Source: Strigamia acuminata (taxonomy: Eukaryota > Arthropoda > Chilopoda > Geophilomorpha > Linotaeniidae). From it: a stretch of 64,000 nt of DNA. Where the stretch lies: the NCBI GenBank assembly GCA_949358305.1, contig OX442323.1:2356001-2420000 (forward strand), in the 5' to 3' direction. Shown here in pieces: positions 12,049-23,888 of the stretch (the stretch's first letter is position 1; the number at the start of each line of letters is the position of its first letter). The notes below the pieces were generated by a model that was not told the origin of the DNA, searched no databases, and saw only the letters and a program-made list of their open reading frames with translations. The position numbers were made by a program, and so were the translations under genes.

Positions 12049-14487
12049 GTGTCGAGCCCCAACATAAAGCAATATAGAAAATTAGAATGCTTTCGTTTAT
12101 GATTCCTGCTTTTGATTAGCATTTAATTGATCAATAAATTTGTTTGCAAGACATTTTCATGTGAAATGTTGACAAATATTTTACTTAAAAAATATTTATG
12201 CTGCAATAAATTCATTCACAGTATAACCATCAAATGTTGTACTATAAAAGGTCAGTGTATTCCTTCTTTAGAGCTGAAGTTTGTATACAATAGCCACTGC
12301 AAATATTTACCTAACAACAACAAATGAGTTTGTTTATCAAACAGCCCATGAATCATAGTTATTTCTCTTAATAGAGATCAAGTGAAAAGGTTTGTAAATT
12401 AAAAGGAAAATTGATAATAGACACATTCCCACATCCATTGATGTGCTAATCAGTGATGACATCTCCATGTGTTTGATTGATTTATTGGTGGTTGAATAGA
12501 TATCAACTTCCATGACATGTAAAGCTGTGATGGCCAATTTTATTTGATCAGACAAACGTAGCTAAAATGGTTTTTAATAGAAAACATTTATTATTGAAAA
12601 AAGAGGTAAGAAAAAAATTGTTTAGTGCTTTTGGTTAAATTTATTCACGAGAATTGCAATTTTGATTGGATATGAGGCAACATCTTTCTGATTGCATTAG
12701 TGCAAGTGGTAAAAGGGAAGCATTAAATGGGCCAACAACCACTGATGCAAATGAAGTAAGGATTAAAAAGCGTGCAGTGGATGCACAAGACTTGCTTTCC
12801 GTGGCCGATGCAGAAACCCACAGCTCAGGAAATGCGCCAATTTCTTAGGGCTTAATAGGCAAAACCCCAAATGAATTAAAAGCTGAGGATTTAACTTGTT
12901 TAGCATCGTAGATGGGAAGAAATAAAACCACCACGGTTGGCATCGTTACTCATCAAATGAAACACGATACCGCTACATTACTTTTTGAAAGTTTTTGAAA
13001 GTAAGCAATTTTACCTGGCCTTACCATTACTTATAAACGTTGTACGAAAATGTGTTGCTGTCATGTTAATACACTTCAATTTATGATACTGCCCAGAAAT
13101 TGTAATCATTTTTGTGGTTTTAGCAGCAGAGAAATAAGCAAAGTAAGTTTATTCCAAAAGAGAAAAGGCAGAGGAAGAACGTGAGAAGAAAACGATACAG
13201 CAATTGATCCAGCTAATGTTGACAAGCAACAGCAATAATGCCAAATACAACTCCTTGCCAAAAAAATGGCATATCCCTATTTTTGAAACTTTTAATATTT
13301 GAAATTTCTCAGAAACTATTTCTCACAAGTAAAAATGGTTTGTGGAGGATTTAAAGGATTGTTAGAGCTATCATTTCATTAAAAGTTTTTTGCAAAAAAA
13401 TGAATAGGTAAAGAGAAAAAAATTAAAAACTCCAAAAAGTGACAATTTACAATATTTCTCATAACTTGTAAACAGAATGAGATAAAATTAAAAACTAAAC
13501 AGATTTGACACCGTCTATATCCCAGGAAACTTTTCTAAATTGGATGTATGGGTCTCCAAAGCCCTCAAAAAAAGGCGTAATGGAGCTATGTAAAGGGGTA
13601 GACCAACCACTATTTTTCCGTTGACGAATCAAGTCATAACTATAACATGTTATAGTTCGACACAATAATGCTTCAATGCTAAAGTTTCGTTTCGATTCGT
13701 CAACAGTTGTGCAGCTGCTCTGTGCAGGTTTACGACGCAAGAGTGTTCAAAATTTGGCGAGTTTCGCTGTACTGTGAACAGAAACTTCGCGCAAAAATCA
13801 AATTTCGCGAGTCGTTTCGCAGCATTACGAACAAGCCTTAATGTTGTAACATCGTTATAAATTTTTAGAGTAATGATGCCAACACTAAAGACCAAAATGA
13901 TGGAAAATTTACAAAATAGTCTCGAGTGATTGACGATTATGCATCAGTGTTTCCTCTCTTGTTATTCAATTAAACATGGTATGGTTTTCTCTGCACAACT
14001 CGGATGAGTTTAATGTTGGAGGTCATTGAGTTGGGGTTGGTATAGGTAAAGTTGTTGTGCATTAAAAGAAAATATGAGCACAAACGAGCCATATGTTTCC
14101 TCAAGGAGGTAAAAGAGAGGGGAGAGTCTCTGGAGACCAAATTACTCTGGTGCTTCCCATCCTGCACTGCATGTATGGGCCATGGCAGCTGCATCATTAT
14201 GATGGGCTGTTCATAGAAAATTCATGAAACCCATCGCTGTGTGACGGATAGTCTGCCAAATATTTCTAGACCAGCTTCTTACTGTAATTTGCAGTGAGAA
14301 AGAGGGATGAATATGGCACAGAACATAGTTTCGGATAAAGTTGCTGCATCACCCAAATGCATTATGAAACTTTCTTTTTTTCATGTAATTTCAAATTTAT
14401 CACAAAGATTGTCCATCAATCTCAGAAAATTTTGCTTTTTGAATAATGCACTACTAGGATTTAAACATAAAAAGGAAATTTACTCTA
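12049..14487. other. Unique AT-rich sequence with hairpins
   Basis: No gene recognised. At 13619-13705 TTGACGAATC and GATTCGTCAA form the base of a hairpin enclosing the perfect 20-bp palindrome AACTATAACATGTTATAGTT (13638-13657). The next 180 bp, reading AAGGCTTGTTCGTAATGC on the minus strand, resembles ends of Harbinger-like MITEs, without a confirmed partner end. Confidence 0.4.
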
Positions 14488-14492
14488 AAGGT

Positions 14493-15070
14493 TGTGAAAA
14501 TCGAGTGATTTTACGCGTGATATAAACTATTATTTGAATTGCTATTCTCATTTTTGAATTGTTGTTATCTTTTATATTTCAATGTGTTGATTTGTCTTGT
14601 GGTTTTAGTTGTTATTTGTGTTTCATTTACATTGCTTTATCATTGTATATTTTTATTGATAATTTACCATTTTATTAGATTGAATAGTTTAATATTGTTG
14701 TAATATTTCTTATTTTAATGCTTCAATATATTTGTATTTCTTATTTGAGTGTTTGACCTGTTCCTCATTTGTAGTACCTTGCCCTGTTAATCCCTTAATT
14801 GGTGTGGGTTTTTCCTACCTCTTGAGCGCCGTCTCATTGGCGCTCTGAACGCGTCATCCACATTCCTCTACCCCTTTTCCCATTGTGTTGAAAATAGAAT
14901 AAACTTTTAGTGTACTTTTTACCTCTAAAACGTGTGGTTGTGCTTTTACTTTGCTCCAACGCCATCTTTGAATTTCAACACAACCTCAACTTTATCCATC
15001 ATTTGTATCCAGGAACTTTTAGAAACTTGTTGCTAAGTTTGTATTATTTTTATCTTATGCAAATTTAACA
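14493..15070 (+). repeat. BEL 5' LTR (578 bp)
   Basis: Starts TGTGAAAATCGAG and ends ATTTAACA, giving the canonical TG...CA termini. It would hold the promoter in U3. AATAAA at 14898-14903 is the likely poly(A) signal, about 170 bp before the LTR end. A short self-complementary motif GAGCGCC...GGCGCTC lies at 14825-14844. No difference from the 3' copy was seen. Confidence 0.97.
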
Positions 15071-15071
15071 T

Positions 15072-15089
15072 TGGTGCCGAAACCCGGGA
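15072..15089 (+). promoter_or_regulatory. Primer binding site for tRNA-Phe
   Basis: TGGTGCCGAAACCCGGGA is the exact complement of the last 18 nt (including CCA) of eukaryotic tRNA-Phe(GAA), whose acceptor strand begins GCCGAAA. It lies one base after the LTR, where minus-strand DNA synthesis would be primed. The tRNA match is from general knowledge of that tRNA. Confidence 0.9.
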
Positions 15090-15125
15090 GCTACTTAATT
15101 TCCCATCTAATCCAAATTATTCAAA

Positions 15126-18100
15126 ATGGTGAGAGTATTTGAGCTGAAGAACAGGGCGTTCCGAGCGGCCATATTGGTCACCGAGACGCTCTTAACCACA
15201 ATAACCGCCGCGCTGACCGGACGAGCAGCGATACCGCAAGCCACGATTGAACTGTGGATGCAGCAGCTCGAGCAGAAACACAAACGAGCTCAAACAACGT
15301 TCGACGCCACCTTGGATCAAGCCAAATCTGATCAGGAAATCGACACCACGGTGCAGGCACTCGACGCGTTGGAGGACCGTTTGGCAGCAGCAAGAGCGGA
15401 GTTAGCAAGGTACATTCAAACATATTTTCCACCTTTACCGCCCCAAAACTTGCGACCGGACGCGGAGGCGCAACCGACGGCGAACATCGACGCACTAGCG
15501 GCGGCCATTACCGCAGCAGTGTCGGCGGCGACGCCACGAGTGACCCCAACAAACGGCCAGCCATTCATCAAACGCAAACCGCTGGAGATTCCCAAATTCG
15601 ACGGGCGCAAACCTGAGGAGTGGGGAGGATTTTGGAAAACATTTTCCATTCAGGTTGGCGACGACGAGCAACTGGATGCAACACATAAACTGTTGCATTT
15701 GAGGACATATTTGGTAGGAGACGCGTTAGATGACATCAAAGCGTTGGAGATTACAGCTGGCAATTATAATACTGCGGTCACACGCCTACAAAAAAAATAT
15801 GGCGACAAGATCGTGCTTGAAAACAAATATTTGTCAAATTTAATTAACCTACCTTTAGTCAACAGCGATCGAGATAGGATGGGGCTCCAGAAACTGCACA
15901 GACACGTAGAAATCAACATCGAGAATTTGGCGAACATCGAGGTACCATTGGCCGAAATTCAGCGTACCATTTTCCCCGTGCTGTCGTCCGCCATACCACG
16001 CAACGTGATTATGGAGTACGACAAAGACTGCGACGGAGAGAGGTCGGTAACGAGGCTAATGGATTGGCTGAGCAGTTACATCGCTAAACACGCCAAATAC
16101 GACATGATGAAAACTCAAACAAAACCTGATGCAGCAACAAACAAATCGTCATTCACGGATAACGCCCACAACAATAAGGGAAAATTCAAACGAAAAGAAA
16201 AGGAGCCTCGATCTGGATCAGCGTCACAACTTTCGGTAATAATAATAAAATGCCAATTTTGTGATTCCACAGAACACAACCGAAAGCGATGTCCACTCTC
16301 GATGGAAGAGAGACGTAAAAAGTTGCAAAAAAAGGGAATTTGCTTGCGATGCTTGGGAAAAGCACCCCACAAAACTGAGGAGTGCAGGACTCGCATGAAA
16401 TGCTACAGCTGCGAGGGAGCGCACCACACACACGTGTGCGACACGCCAAAATCTACGGAGGTCGTCGAGGGAGTCACCCATTCGAACTCAGTAGTCACCA
16501 CCTGTCCTCCCAAGTCCGAATTTTTGATGGTCCAGATGGTGAAAATGGCCGGACCAAAACTGTCGACGTCGGGAGTGTGTTATATCGACGGGGGAGCTCA
16601 ACGCACATTCATACGGTCCGAATTGGTAAAAAAACTGAACTTAAAAATTTTAGGGACAGAAACCATCAACTTGGCCGTGTTTGGACAAGAGCCGAAGTCA
16701 GAAATACGCAACAGAGTCGAATTAACTCTCAGCCCCGCCAATTCGAAGTCACCAGCTGTCACAATCGAGGCCATTGAAACTGCCCACGTCTCGTCCACGC
16801 CCGGAGAGCAGCCAAATGCGCAACTTAAAGCCGAACTACATCGAAGAAAAATCGAGGTGGCCTGTAAACAAGTCGCATTGCATTCGAAGGAAGTGGACCT
16901 ATTAATTGGAGTAGACCATTACTGGCGTGTAATGACAGGCCAAACGGAATTTTTGGAGGAGAATTTGATTGCAGTAAAGACCAAATTCGGTTGGACACTG
17001 CACGGACAGACCACGAATGGGACAAGAGTCATTGCTGCGCCGGTAAGAATTAACAAAATTACGCTTACCCCATCGACAGATGACCTTTTACGCCGGATGT
17101 GGGAACTGGAACCGATTGGAGTGCGCCACGAGTCGGTCGAAGACAGCGACGACGCTGAAACGCTGCAGAAGTTCGAAAAAACTATCAAATGGACGGGTTC
17201 AAAGTATTCCGTGGAACTGCCGTGGATCGTGGACACCAACGAGCTCGACGACAATTATCGAGGAGCAGAACAACGCATCATGTCGCTGATTCGTCGCTTC
17301 CGAAAACAACCAAACCTCTACTTAGAATATAAAAAGGTTATCGACGAGCAGTTGAAAATGGGAATTGTCGAAGAAATTCCGAACCAAACTTCGACAGGGC
17401 CGGTCTACTACATGCCACATAGTCCAGTGATCAAAGAGGAACGAATTACCACAAAGTTGCGAGTCGTATTTGATGCATCATCACACCGAAAAGGCCACCT
17501 TTCCTTGAACGATTGCCTATCAAAAGGTATAAACTTTCTACCTTCACTAATTTTCGTATTGTTAGGATTTCGTCTTGGGAGAGTGGCCATGATGGGTGAC
17601 ATTAAAAAGGCATTTCACATGATCGAGATCGCTCTAAAGGACCGCGACGCAACGAGATTTTTCTGGATTGATGAGTGCTGGGACGGTATAGGAAAGGCAT
17701 TGTTAAAAGTATTGCGACAAACTCGAGTGTTATTTGGCGCCACACCAAGCCCATTTTTGTTGAGCGCCACCATTCGACATCACTTGCGCAAATACGAGAA
17801 GAAATATCCAGAAACTGTAAAACTGTTGTTAAAGTGCCTGTACGTGGACGACTTCATCTCATCCCTCAAAACCGTCGCTCAAGCACTGGTAACATTTCGC
17901 CAGTCTAACCTGATTTTTACAGAAGCCGGCATGGAACTCGCCAAGTGGCAAACCAACTCACCGGAACTCAGAGCCAAATTTCGCGAGGAATGCCCCTCTG
18001 ACACACTGCTGACATCAGATGAAGATACAAAAGTGCTGGGAATCAGATGGAATCCAAACTCGGACGAATTGGGACTGGCGGTGGAGAAAACTTGCTCACC

Positions 18101-20405
18101 TTACCAAAAAGCGACAAAGAGGGAGGTAATAAAATTAACAGCGCAAATTTTCGACCCCTTAGGATTTGCCACACCATTCACCGTGACAGCACGCATGTTT
18201 TTCCAGTCCCTATGGCTCAGGAATTTGCCATGGGACGACGAATTAGACATCGAGTTGCGCGCTGATTGGAAGAAATGGACCGACCAAATTCCCACTCTGA
18301 AAAATATTGCAATTCCACGATGGTTGGGATTGGACGAATTTGACCAATGCGAAGTACACATATTCTGCGACGCGAGTCCGAAGGCATATGGGGCGGTGGC
18401 ATACATCCAGAACTCTAATGGTGATTTGATTGAGACTAATTTCATTTTATCAAAGTGTCGTGTAGCTCCTGTCAAACCACTTACGCTGCCACGACTCGAA
18501 CTCATGGGAGCACTGGTTGCTGTACGCCTCGCCGATCAAATCAAGGAACTGGTGACGCCAAACGAGATATTTTTTTGGACGGATTCGCAGATTTGTCTGC
18601 ATTGGATAAAAAACACGTCCAAACGACCGCCAACCTTCGTGCACAATCGGGTACTGGAGATAAGAGAGAAGTCAAGAGTAGACGAGTGGAGACACGTGCC
18701 AGGCGTCGAAAATCCTGCCGACCGCCTGACAAGAGGAATGGACGCAGAGGCGATGATTGTCGAGCGACTTTGGTGGAAGGGACCAGACTGGCTGCGCGGA
18801 AGTCGTCAGGATTGGCCAAACCTACCGACAGAGACGGTCGAAGAACCGGACGAGATGACTGAAATCCACGTCGAGGCGGTACAGACGACAATAACTAATG
18901 TTTTTCCGTTTGCCAAGTTTGGATCGCTTTCAAAGGCTATCCGAACGTTGGCATGGGTTTTCAGATTCGCTGACAACGCTGGGAAGCGACAACAAGACGC
19001 CAACCAGCGAGGTCGAGGTCCATTGGTCGCAACTGAGTTGAAACGCGCGAGATTCGGCCTAATTCGAATCGCGCAAGCAGAGGTTTATGGCCAGGAAATA
19101 AACCAATTGAGGGATGGAAAACAAATTCAGAGGGATTCGAAATTGCGAGACCTGAATCCACAGCTGAACGATATGGGGTTGATTGAACTGCAAACTCGAC
19201 TGCAAAAATCACGAGATTTGCACACAGCTGTGCAACCTTTGATTTTACCTCCAAACCATAAACTCACGAAATTAATTTTACAACACTCTCATTTACAGGT
19301 CCTTCATTGCGGATTGACAGCCACATTGTCGAAATTTCGAGACTTATACTGGACACCATCCGCAAGGAGGACCTTAAAATCGATTTTGGACAAATGCGTC
19401 GTCTGCAAAAAGATTCAAGGACGGTTGATGCGAGAAGTGCCAGGCCCCCTCCCAGCAGACAGGACGACTAAGTGCCAACCATTCGCGGTTACTGGGGTCG
19501 ATTTTGCTGGACCGATAATAATAAAGGGACGAACAACCAAAGCTTACATAGCCCTTTTCACGTGTGCAACCATTCGAGCGGTCCATTTGGAACTGGTTCC
19601 CTCATTGTCAACAACAGACTTTTTGGGAGCTTTTGAACGATTCATCAGTCGTAGAGGCCTCCCAAAGACGATGTACAGCGACAACGGGTCCACCTTTCGC
19701 CGCGCCCATTTAGAACTTTCATCTCTTTTACGCTCCACCAAAGACGAGGCGTTCCAAAATTATCTGGCTCAAAAGGGAATAGAGTGGAAGTTCATCGTGG
19801 AAAATGCACCATGGTGGGGAGGGTTTTGGGAGAGGATGGTACAGACAGTTAAACGTTGCTTGAAAAAAGTAATCGGATCTGCACACCTCAACTTTTATCA
19901 ATTTGGAACTTTCTTGGCACAGACGGAAGCGGTCATCAACCGTAGGCCCATCACATACGTGTACGAGAAGCCAAGCGAAGCCGAACCACTTACTCCAGCA
20001 CATTTCTTGACGGGAATCATGCAAACGCACTTGCCGGATTCAGGGTCGACTGAAATACTCGAACCGACTCAAAAGGAATTCGTTCGACAGTGGCAATATC
20101 AACAACGCATGTTGTCAACATTTTGGTCACGCTGGTCCCGTGAATATTTAAAGGACCTGAAGGTGCAAACGGGAAAATCAGACAAACGTGAGCTGCAAAT
20201 TGACGACGTTGTGATAATTGAGGAGCAATTTAAACCCCGTTTGAAATGGAAGATGGGGAGAGTGGTCGAAGTCAGACGAGGTCGCGATGACAAAGTTAGG
20301 TCATGTGAACTCGTGCTCGCGGATGGGGGAAAATTACGTCGACCAGTTCAACGTCTCGTGCGTTTGGAAGTGGGGTCAGACATCCCCTCCCCGCCGGCAG
20401 TGTGA
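15126..20405 (+). CDS. BEL/Pao Gag-Pol polyprotein
   Basis: A single 1759-aa frame. Residues about 1-360 are Gag (coiled-coil-like N-terminus, then a DUF1759-type capsid region around 150-340). Three CX2C zinc knuckles start at C376, C406 and C426. A DUF1758-type aspartic protease follows, with active-site D488 in the unusual context IDGGAQ instead of D-S/T-G. Reverse transcriptase carries YVDD at 906-909, followed by a Pao-type connection region. RNase H acidic residues are D1082, E1125 and D1153. Integrase has an H1389/H1394/C1424/C1427 zinc site and catalytic D1459, D1519 and E1569. A C-terminal DUF5641-like chromatin/RNA-binding domain ends the protein. The start ATG (AAAATGG context) is 36 nt after the primer site. 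The last Val codon and the TGA stop lie inside the 3' LTR. No frameshift or stop separates gag and pol. Confidence 0.97.
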   Translation: MVRVFELKNRAFRAAILVTETLLTTITAALTGRAAIPQATIELWMQQLEQKHKRAQTTFDATLDQAKSDQEIDTTVQALDALEDRLAAARAELARYIQTYFPPLPPQNLRPDAEAQPTANIDALAAAITAAVSAATPRVTPTNGQPFIKRKPLEIPKFDGRKPEEWGGFWKTFSIQVGDDEQLDATHKLLHLRTYLVGDALDDIKALEITAGNYNTAVTRLQKKYGDKIVLENKYLSNLINLPLVNSDRDRMGLQKLHRHVEINIENLANIEVPLAEIQRTIFPVLSSAIPRNVIMEYDKDCDGERSVTRLMDWLSSYIAKHAKYDMMKTQTKPDAATNKSSFTDNAHNNKGKFKRKEKEPRSGSASQLSVIIIKCQFCDSTEHNRKRCPLSMEERRKKLQKKGICLRCLGKAPHKTEECRTRMKCYSCEGAHHTHVCDTPKSTEVVEGVTHSNSVVTTCPPKSEFLMVQMVKMAGPKLSTSGVCYIDGGAQRTFIRSELVKKLNLKILGTETINLAVFGQEPKSEIRNRVELTLSPANSKSPAVTIEAIETAHVSSTPGEQPNAQLKAELHRRKIEVACKQVALHSKEVDLLIGVDHYWRVMTGQTEFLEENLIAVKTKFGWTLHGQTTNGTRVIAAPVRINKITLTPSTDDLLRRMWELEPIGVRHESVEDSDDAETLQKFEKTIKWTGSKYSVELPWIVDTNELDDNYRGAEQRIMSLIRRFRKQPNLYLEYKKVIDEQLKMGIVEEIPNQTSTGPVYYMPHSPVIKEERITTKLRVVFDASSHRKGHLSLNDCLSKGINFLPSLIFVLLGFRLGRVAMMGDIKKAFHMIEIALKDRDATRFFWIDECWDGIGKALLKVLRQTRVLFGATPSPFLLSATIRHHLRKYEKKYPETVKLLLKCLYVDDFISSLKTVAQALVTFRQSNLIFTEAGMELAKWQTNSPELRAKFREECPSDTLLTSDEDTKVLGIRWNPNSDELGLAVEKTCSPYQKATKREVIKLTAQIFDPLGFATPFTVTARMFFQSLWLRNLPWDDELDIELRADWKKWTDQIPTLKNIAIPRWLGLDEFDQCEVHIFCDASPKAYGAVAYIQNSNGDLIETNFILSKCRVAPVKPLTLPRLELMGALVAVRLADQIKELVTPNEIFFWTDSQICLHWIKNTSKRPPTFVHNRVLEIREKSRVDEWRHVPGVENPADRLTRGMDAEAMIVERLWWKGPDWLRGSRQDWPNLPTETVEEPDEMTEIHVEAVQTTITNVFPFAKFGSLSKAIRTLAWVFRFADNAGKRQQDANQRGRGPLVATELKRARFGLIRIAQAEVYGQEINQLRDGKQIQRDSKLRDLNPQLNDMGLIELQTRLQKSRDLHTAVQPLILPPNHKLTKLILQHSHLQVLHCGLTATLSKFRDLYWTPSARRTLKSILDKCVVCKKIQGRLMREVPGPLPADRTTKCQPFAVTGVDFAGPIIIKGRTTKAYIALFTCATIRAVHLELVPSLSTTDFLGAFERFISRRGLPKTMYSDNGSTFRRAHLELSSLLRSTKDEAFQNYLAQKGIEWKFIVENAPWWGGFWERMVQTVKRCLKKVIGSAHLNFYQFGTFLAQTEAVINRRPITYVYEKPSEAEPLTPAHFLTGIMQTHLPDSGSTEILEPTQKEFVRQWQYQQRMLSTFWSRWSREYLKDLKVQTGKSDKRELQIDDVVIIEEQFKPRLKWKMGRVVEVRRGRDDKVRSCELVLADGGKLRRPVQRLVRLEVGSDIPSPPAV

Positions 20406-20978
20406 AAATCGAGTGATTTTACGCGTGATATAAACTATTATTTGAATTGCTATTCTCATTTTTGAATTGTTGTTATCTTTTATATTTCAATGTGTTGATT
20501 TGTCTTGTGGTTTTAGTTGTTATTTGTGTTTCATTTACATTGCTTTATCATTGTATATTTTTATTGATAATTTACCATTTTATTAGATTGAATAGTTTAA
20601 TATTGTTGTAATATTTCTTATTTTAATGCTTCAATATATTTGTATTTCTTATTTGAGTGTTTGACCTGTTCCTCATTTGTAGTACCTTGCCCTGTTAATC
20701 CCTTAATTGGTGTGGGTTTTTCCTACCTCTTGAGCGCCGTCTCATTGGCGCTCTGAACGCGTCATCCACATTCCTCTACCCCTTTTCCCATTGTGTTGAA
20801 AATAGAATAAACTTTTAGTGTACTTTTTACCTCTAAAACGTGTGGTTGTGCTTTTACTTTGCTCCAACGCCATCTTTGAATTTCAACACAACCTCAACTT
20901 TATCCATCATTTGTATCCAGGAACTTTTAGAAACTTGTTGCTAAGTTTGTATTATTTTTATCTTATGCAAATTTAACA
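20401..20978 (+). repeat. BEL 3' LTR (578 bp)
   Basis: Same length and, by eye, same sequence as 14493-15070; the poly(A) signal is at 20806-20811. It supplies the stop codon of the Gag-Pol frame at 20403-20405. The bases just upstream (20380-20400) are pyrimidine-rich on the coding strand, so no usual polypurine tract touches this LTR. Confidence 0.97.
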
Positions 20979-21045
20979 AAGGTTAGAGTTATAAATAAGG
21001 TAATTCATAGTAATAGTATTGTAGTCACTTGCTGGATAATAAGTA

Positions 21046-21278
21046 CACCCACGGACAAAGAAACTTCCCTGCAGTACAGTTGTTTTACGTTTGTCCACAA
21101 GGGGGCATAAAGATCACTGAGATTAAATGACATCATTGTTTGCCCGGTCTATCTTTTAATACTGTTGTTATGGCAGGACAAGAGACCGGGTGTCATTAAA
21201 TCTCGATGGATTTTTATGCCACCTGGTAGATAAACTTAAAACAGCTAAACTGAAGGAAATTTTTTTTGTCTACGTCTG
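21046..21278. mobile_element. Tc1-type MITE, TA target site
   Basis: The ends CACCCACGGACAAAGAAAC and (inverted) CAGACGTAGACAAAAAAAA are imperfect inverted repeats resembling Tc1 ends, flanked by TA at 21044-21045 and 21279-21280. An internal inverted repeat pairs GATTAAATGACA...CCCGGTCT with AGACCGGGTGTCATTAAATC. Parts recur at 37836-37971 and 55446-55539. Confidence 0.75.
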
Positions 21279-21560
21279 TACACATCAAAATGTATACAGT
21301 AGTGCTTTGCCCTTAAAACAGTAAGTAGAAGTCAAGGCATGCTGGATGTAGGTACACCAGATCTTACAAAGTGACGTCATCTACCCGTTTTAACACTGGA
21401 GGTTTGCATATTTCCAAACTACAGGAGCTTCAGGAATCTTTGCAGAGAGAAGTACTAACAGAATTATTAACACTGAACGGCAAGTTCCCGGCTCTGATTG
21501 CACTCACCTCACCTTAACTGGGTCATATAAAGCAGAACAAAGCAAAACAAATCAAACTAA

Positions 21561-22307
21561 TGCTATGTTCACACTAGGTGCATTCAATAAGTCTAAAACG
21601 TATGCAAAACTCGTTTTAGACTTATTGAATGCACCTAGTGAAACGACTTTTCTAGAACTTATCATTTTCTACAAGTCTAAGTTCTACAAATCTGAAATCA
21701 ATTGTTCACACTTAAGCATAGTTTTCTACAACTGTCGTGAAAGGTAGGGGTTTGCATTTCTGCTTGTAGCTAATGATCCATCACAGATAGAAACTTCTAC
21801 GTTTTTTTAAAAGAAAGACAGATGCCAGTTTAGTAAAGCCACATTTTTTAAAATTTGTTTTTCCGCATTAAAAGTTAAAAATTTTGGGACCAAAACGAAA
21901 GTTCACGATCTTATGTTCACTCTATCGAAACGACTGAAACGCATTTTCGTTCGTATTTCACGAACCGTTAGAGCTAGAAATATGTACTTGTTTTTAAAAG
22001 AAAGCTTGTTTTTATCTCTACATTTTGATGTATTTCATTAATTTTTACATGCTTTTAAAAGTCCTTTATTTTGATGCCGAAAGTAGCGTTAACAGTCGAA
22101 TTGGCATCCATTTTATATTTTGGATTTTCTTACGATCAGTCACATGACACAATGGGGGCGTGTTTTGCAGTTGTGACGTCAGGTTTAAGTAAACCTTTCT
22201 ACAACTTGAGTTGTAGAAAAGTCCGCCATCTTGTTTTGAGTACTAGAAAACCTGTGGTAGTGTAGACAGAGGTCTTCTACAAAAGTGGTTTAAGTGTGAA
22301 CATAGCA
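21561..22307. mobile_element. Harbinger-like MITE, TAA target site
   Basis: Ends in TGCTATGTTCACACT (21561) and its inverse AGTGTGAACATAGCA (22307), flanked by TAA on both sides (21558-21560 and 22308-22310). A 3-bp TWA duplication is usual for PIF/Harbinger. A second hairpin (21572-21640) interrupts the left end; the right end, read inverted, continues TTAAACCACTTTTGTAGAA where the left end resumes AAACGACTTTTCTAGAA after the hairpin. Confidence 0.75.
21572..21640. repeat. Perfect hairpin with 29-bp arms inside a MITE end
   Basis: CACTAGGTGCATTCAATAAG plus TCTAAAACG is exactly complementary to the sequence at 21612-21640, with an 11-nt loop (21601-21611). The AGGTGCATTCAAT tip matches MITE ends at 43825 and single motifs at 1636, 10965 and 48140, so this is probably a minimal fold-back member of that family. 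Confidence 0.9.
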
Positions 22308-22310
22308 TAA

Positions 22311-23322
22311 CATCTACAAAAACGATAAATTCAAAATTTAAACGCTATTTGAACTACTGATGCACTAATCATTCTTGGCCACAAAATCAGCAAAGGGATT
22401 CCTAGAGCACCTGCAGTTATAAATGTGCTGGCAGTTTTAGACAGGGATGAAAGTAGAAAAATGTCTTGCTCGGACGTCTTAACGTCGCAATGATGAACAT
22501 TTACCACAACCTGTACTGTCAGTAGAGTGGTGATGTTGTGGTGACCTCAAAAGTATACCTTTGAGTGTTCACCATGTTCCAGTGGTCTAGTAAAGGAATA
22601 AAATATTATTTCTTTGAATTACATTTTATTTCTCCTTTTGGTTTATTCCAAGTAAGAAAATTCCCCTTAGCACAGTGCAAAGTGGTTTCACCCTTTGTGC
22701 CGTGAGGTGCATCTTTTGATGTCGTAACTTGGAGCAAGTTGTGGGAGAAGTTTTTCTCCTTTCAGCTTGCGCCCGCCCTGAGGTTCGCACGCAGCCGTTA
22801 AACGGTCGTATGCGATTAGCTCATTTTAGGGTTCTGTGCAGCTTTTCCGAGCAAAATTTAGGGTGGGCCAAACCGTTTTGGCGCATTCTGATCATTCTTG
22901 ACTCAACTTCCAAACAACTCACAACTGTTCACCACCCTTGCTGTAAAAAACACCTTGTGCTGATCTGTGAAACGTTTGAGAAACTCAGGATTTATTTGCT
23001 AAACTGTAACTGTTTTACAGATTAGCCTTCTTACTTTGGTAACTAGCTGTTACCAAAGTCTTTTGTGTAATTTGAGGGAATTTCTGTGTTGAGCGTACTT
23101 CACAGATATTAGTGCTCACGCGACGCCAATCCTGCCAACGACGCCCGTGAGTTGTAAGACGACGATGCCGCCTATTTCGTTTTTATCAATTTTATTCATT
23201 TTGTATTTACCTTTTTGTGGCCAAATTTAACTTAGCGATTAAAACAATTGTCTGTTATTTTGATATCTAAGTGTAAATCGTTTCCCCTAGGCAAACCAAC
23301 GGCTGCCGAGACTAATACCTAA
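22311..23322. other. Unique sequence, no gene called
   Basis: A somewhat GC-richer piece lies at 22690-22950, with an open frame 22729-23025 that matches no family. A small hairpin ACTTTGGTAAC/GTTACCAAAGT is at 23034-23060. Confidence 0.35.
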
Positions 23323-23888
23323 CTTGTTCGCACCAGAAAGTTTGGGCTAGCCCAAAGTTTAAATCTAGTTCTGGCCTGATATTGGCTTAAAAAGATCAGG
23401 CTAGAGCGTTCGCACCAAAAAGCAAAAAGCCACATGTCTAGGCAAGCATGCAGCCAATAGACAATCAACTGACCAGGTTACGCATAGAATTGTGGAAAGT
23501 GACGTTGGCGTTATCTAGTTCTTTTGCGTTATCTAGTTCTTTGGCGTTATCTAGTTCTTTGGCGTTATCTAGTTCTTTGGCGTTATCTAGTTCTTTGGCG
23601 TTATCTAGTTCTTTGGCGTTATCTAGTTCTTTGGCGTTATCTAGTTCTTTGGCGTTATCTAGTTCTTTGGCGTTATCTAGTTCTTTGGCGTTATCTAGTT
23701 CTTTGGCGTTATCTAGTTCTTTGGCGTTATCTAGTTCTTTGGCAATTATCTAGTTCACACAACTGGATTAGAATTATATAATTTAAAAATTTTTTAACTA
23801 GATAGTTTTGGGCTAGATGTGTTCGCACCAAGAACTAGAACTAGATTTAAACTTTAGCCTCTAGCCCAAACTTTCTGGTGCAAACAAG
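23323..23888. mobile_element. MITE with CTTGTTCGCACCAGAAAG ends
   Basis: The left end CTTGTTCGCACCAGAAAG...TTTGGGCTAG is mirrored at 23862-23888 by CTAGCCCAAACTTTCTGGTG..CAAACAAG. A further GTTCGCACCAA motif occurs inside each end (23408 and 23820). The interior carries an 18-bp tandem array. A target duplication could not be fixed. Confidence 0.75.
23505..23756 (+). repeat. 18-bp minisatellite, about 13-14 copies
   Basis: Units of GCGTTATCTAGTTCTTTG are nearly identical; only the first and last units vary (TTTTGCG at the start, GGCAATTATC at the end). Because 18 is a multiple of three, every frame stays open, which explains the repetitive ALSSSL frame; it is not a gene. Confidence 0.95.

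Larger units (their letters stand above)
14488..20983 (+). mobile_element. Complete BEL/Pao LTR retrotransposon with target duplication
   Basis: The 6486-bp element (14493-20978) is flanked by a 5-bp direct repeat AAGGT at 14488-14492 and 20979-20983, typical of BEL/Pao integrase. Order: 5' LTR, one spacer base, tRNA-Phe primer site, a 36-nt leader, one gag-pol frame, 3' LTR. There is no env frame. The LTRs appear identical by eye over 578 bp and the coding frame is unbroken, so the insertion is very recent and may be competent. No other copy is in the window. The integrity call rests on reading, not on alignment software. Confidence 0.97.

Noticed and set aside
15178-20293. Many ORFs on both strands across the BEL element
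   Set aside because: Shadows of the Gag-Pol frame; no domains of their own. No separate env frame was seen.
23034-23060. Hairpin resembling a bacterial terminator
   Set aside because: The window is eukaryotic; an 11-bp stem followed by mixed sequence has no such meaning here.
23448-23781. Repetitive ALSSSL and RYLVLW proteins
   Set aside because: Both come from the 18-bp minisatellite, which keeps all frames open.
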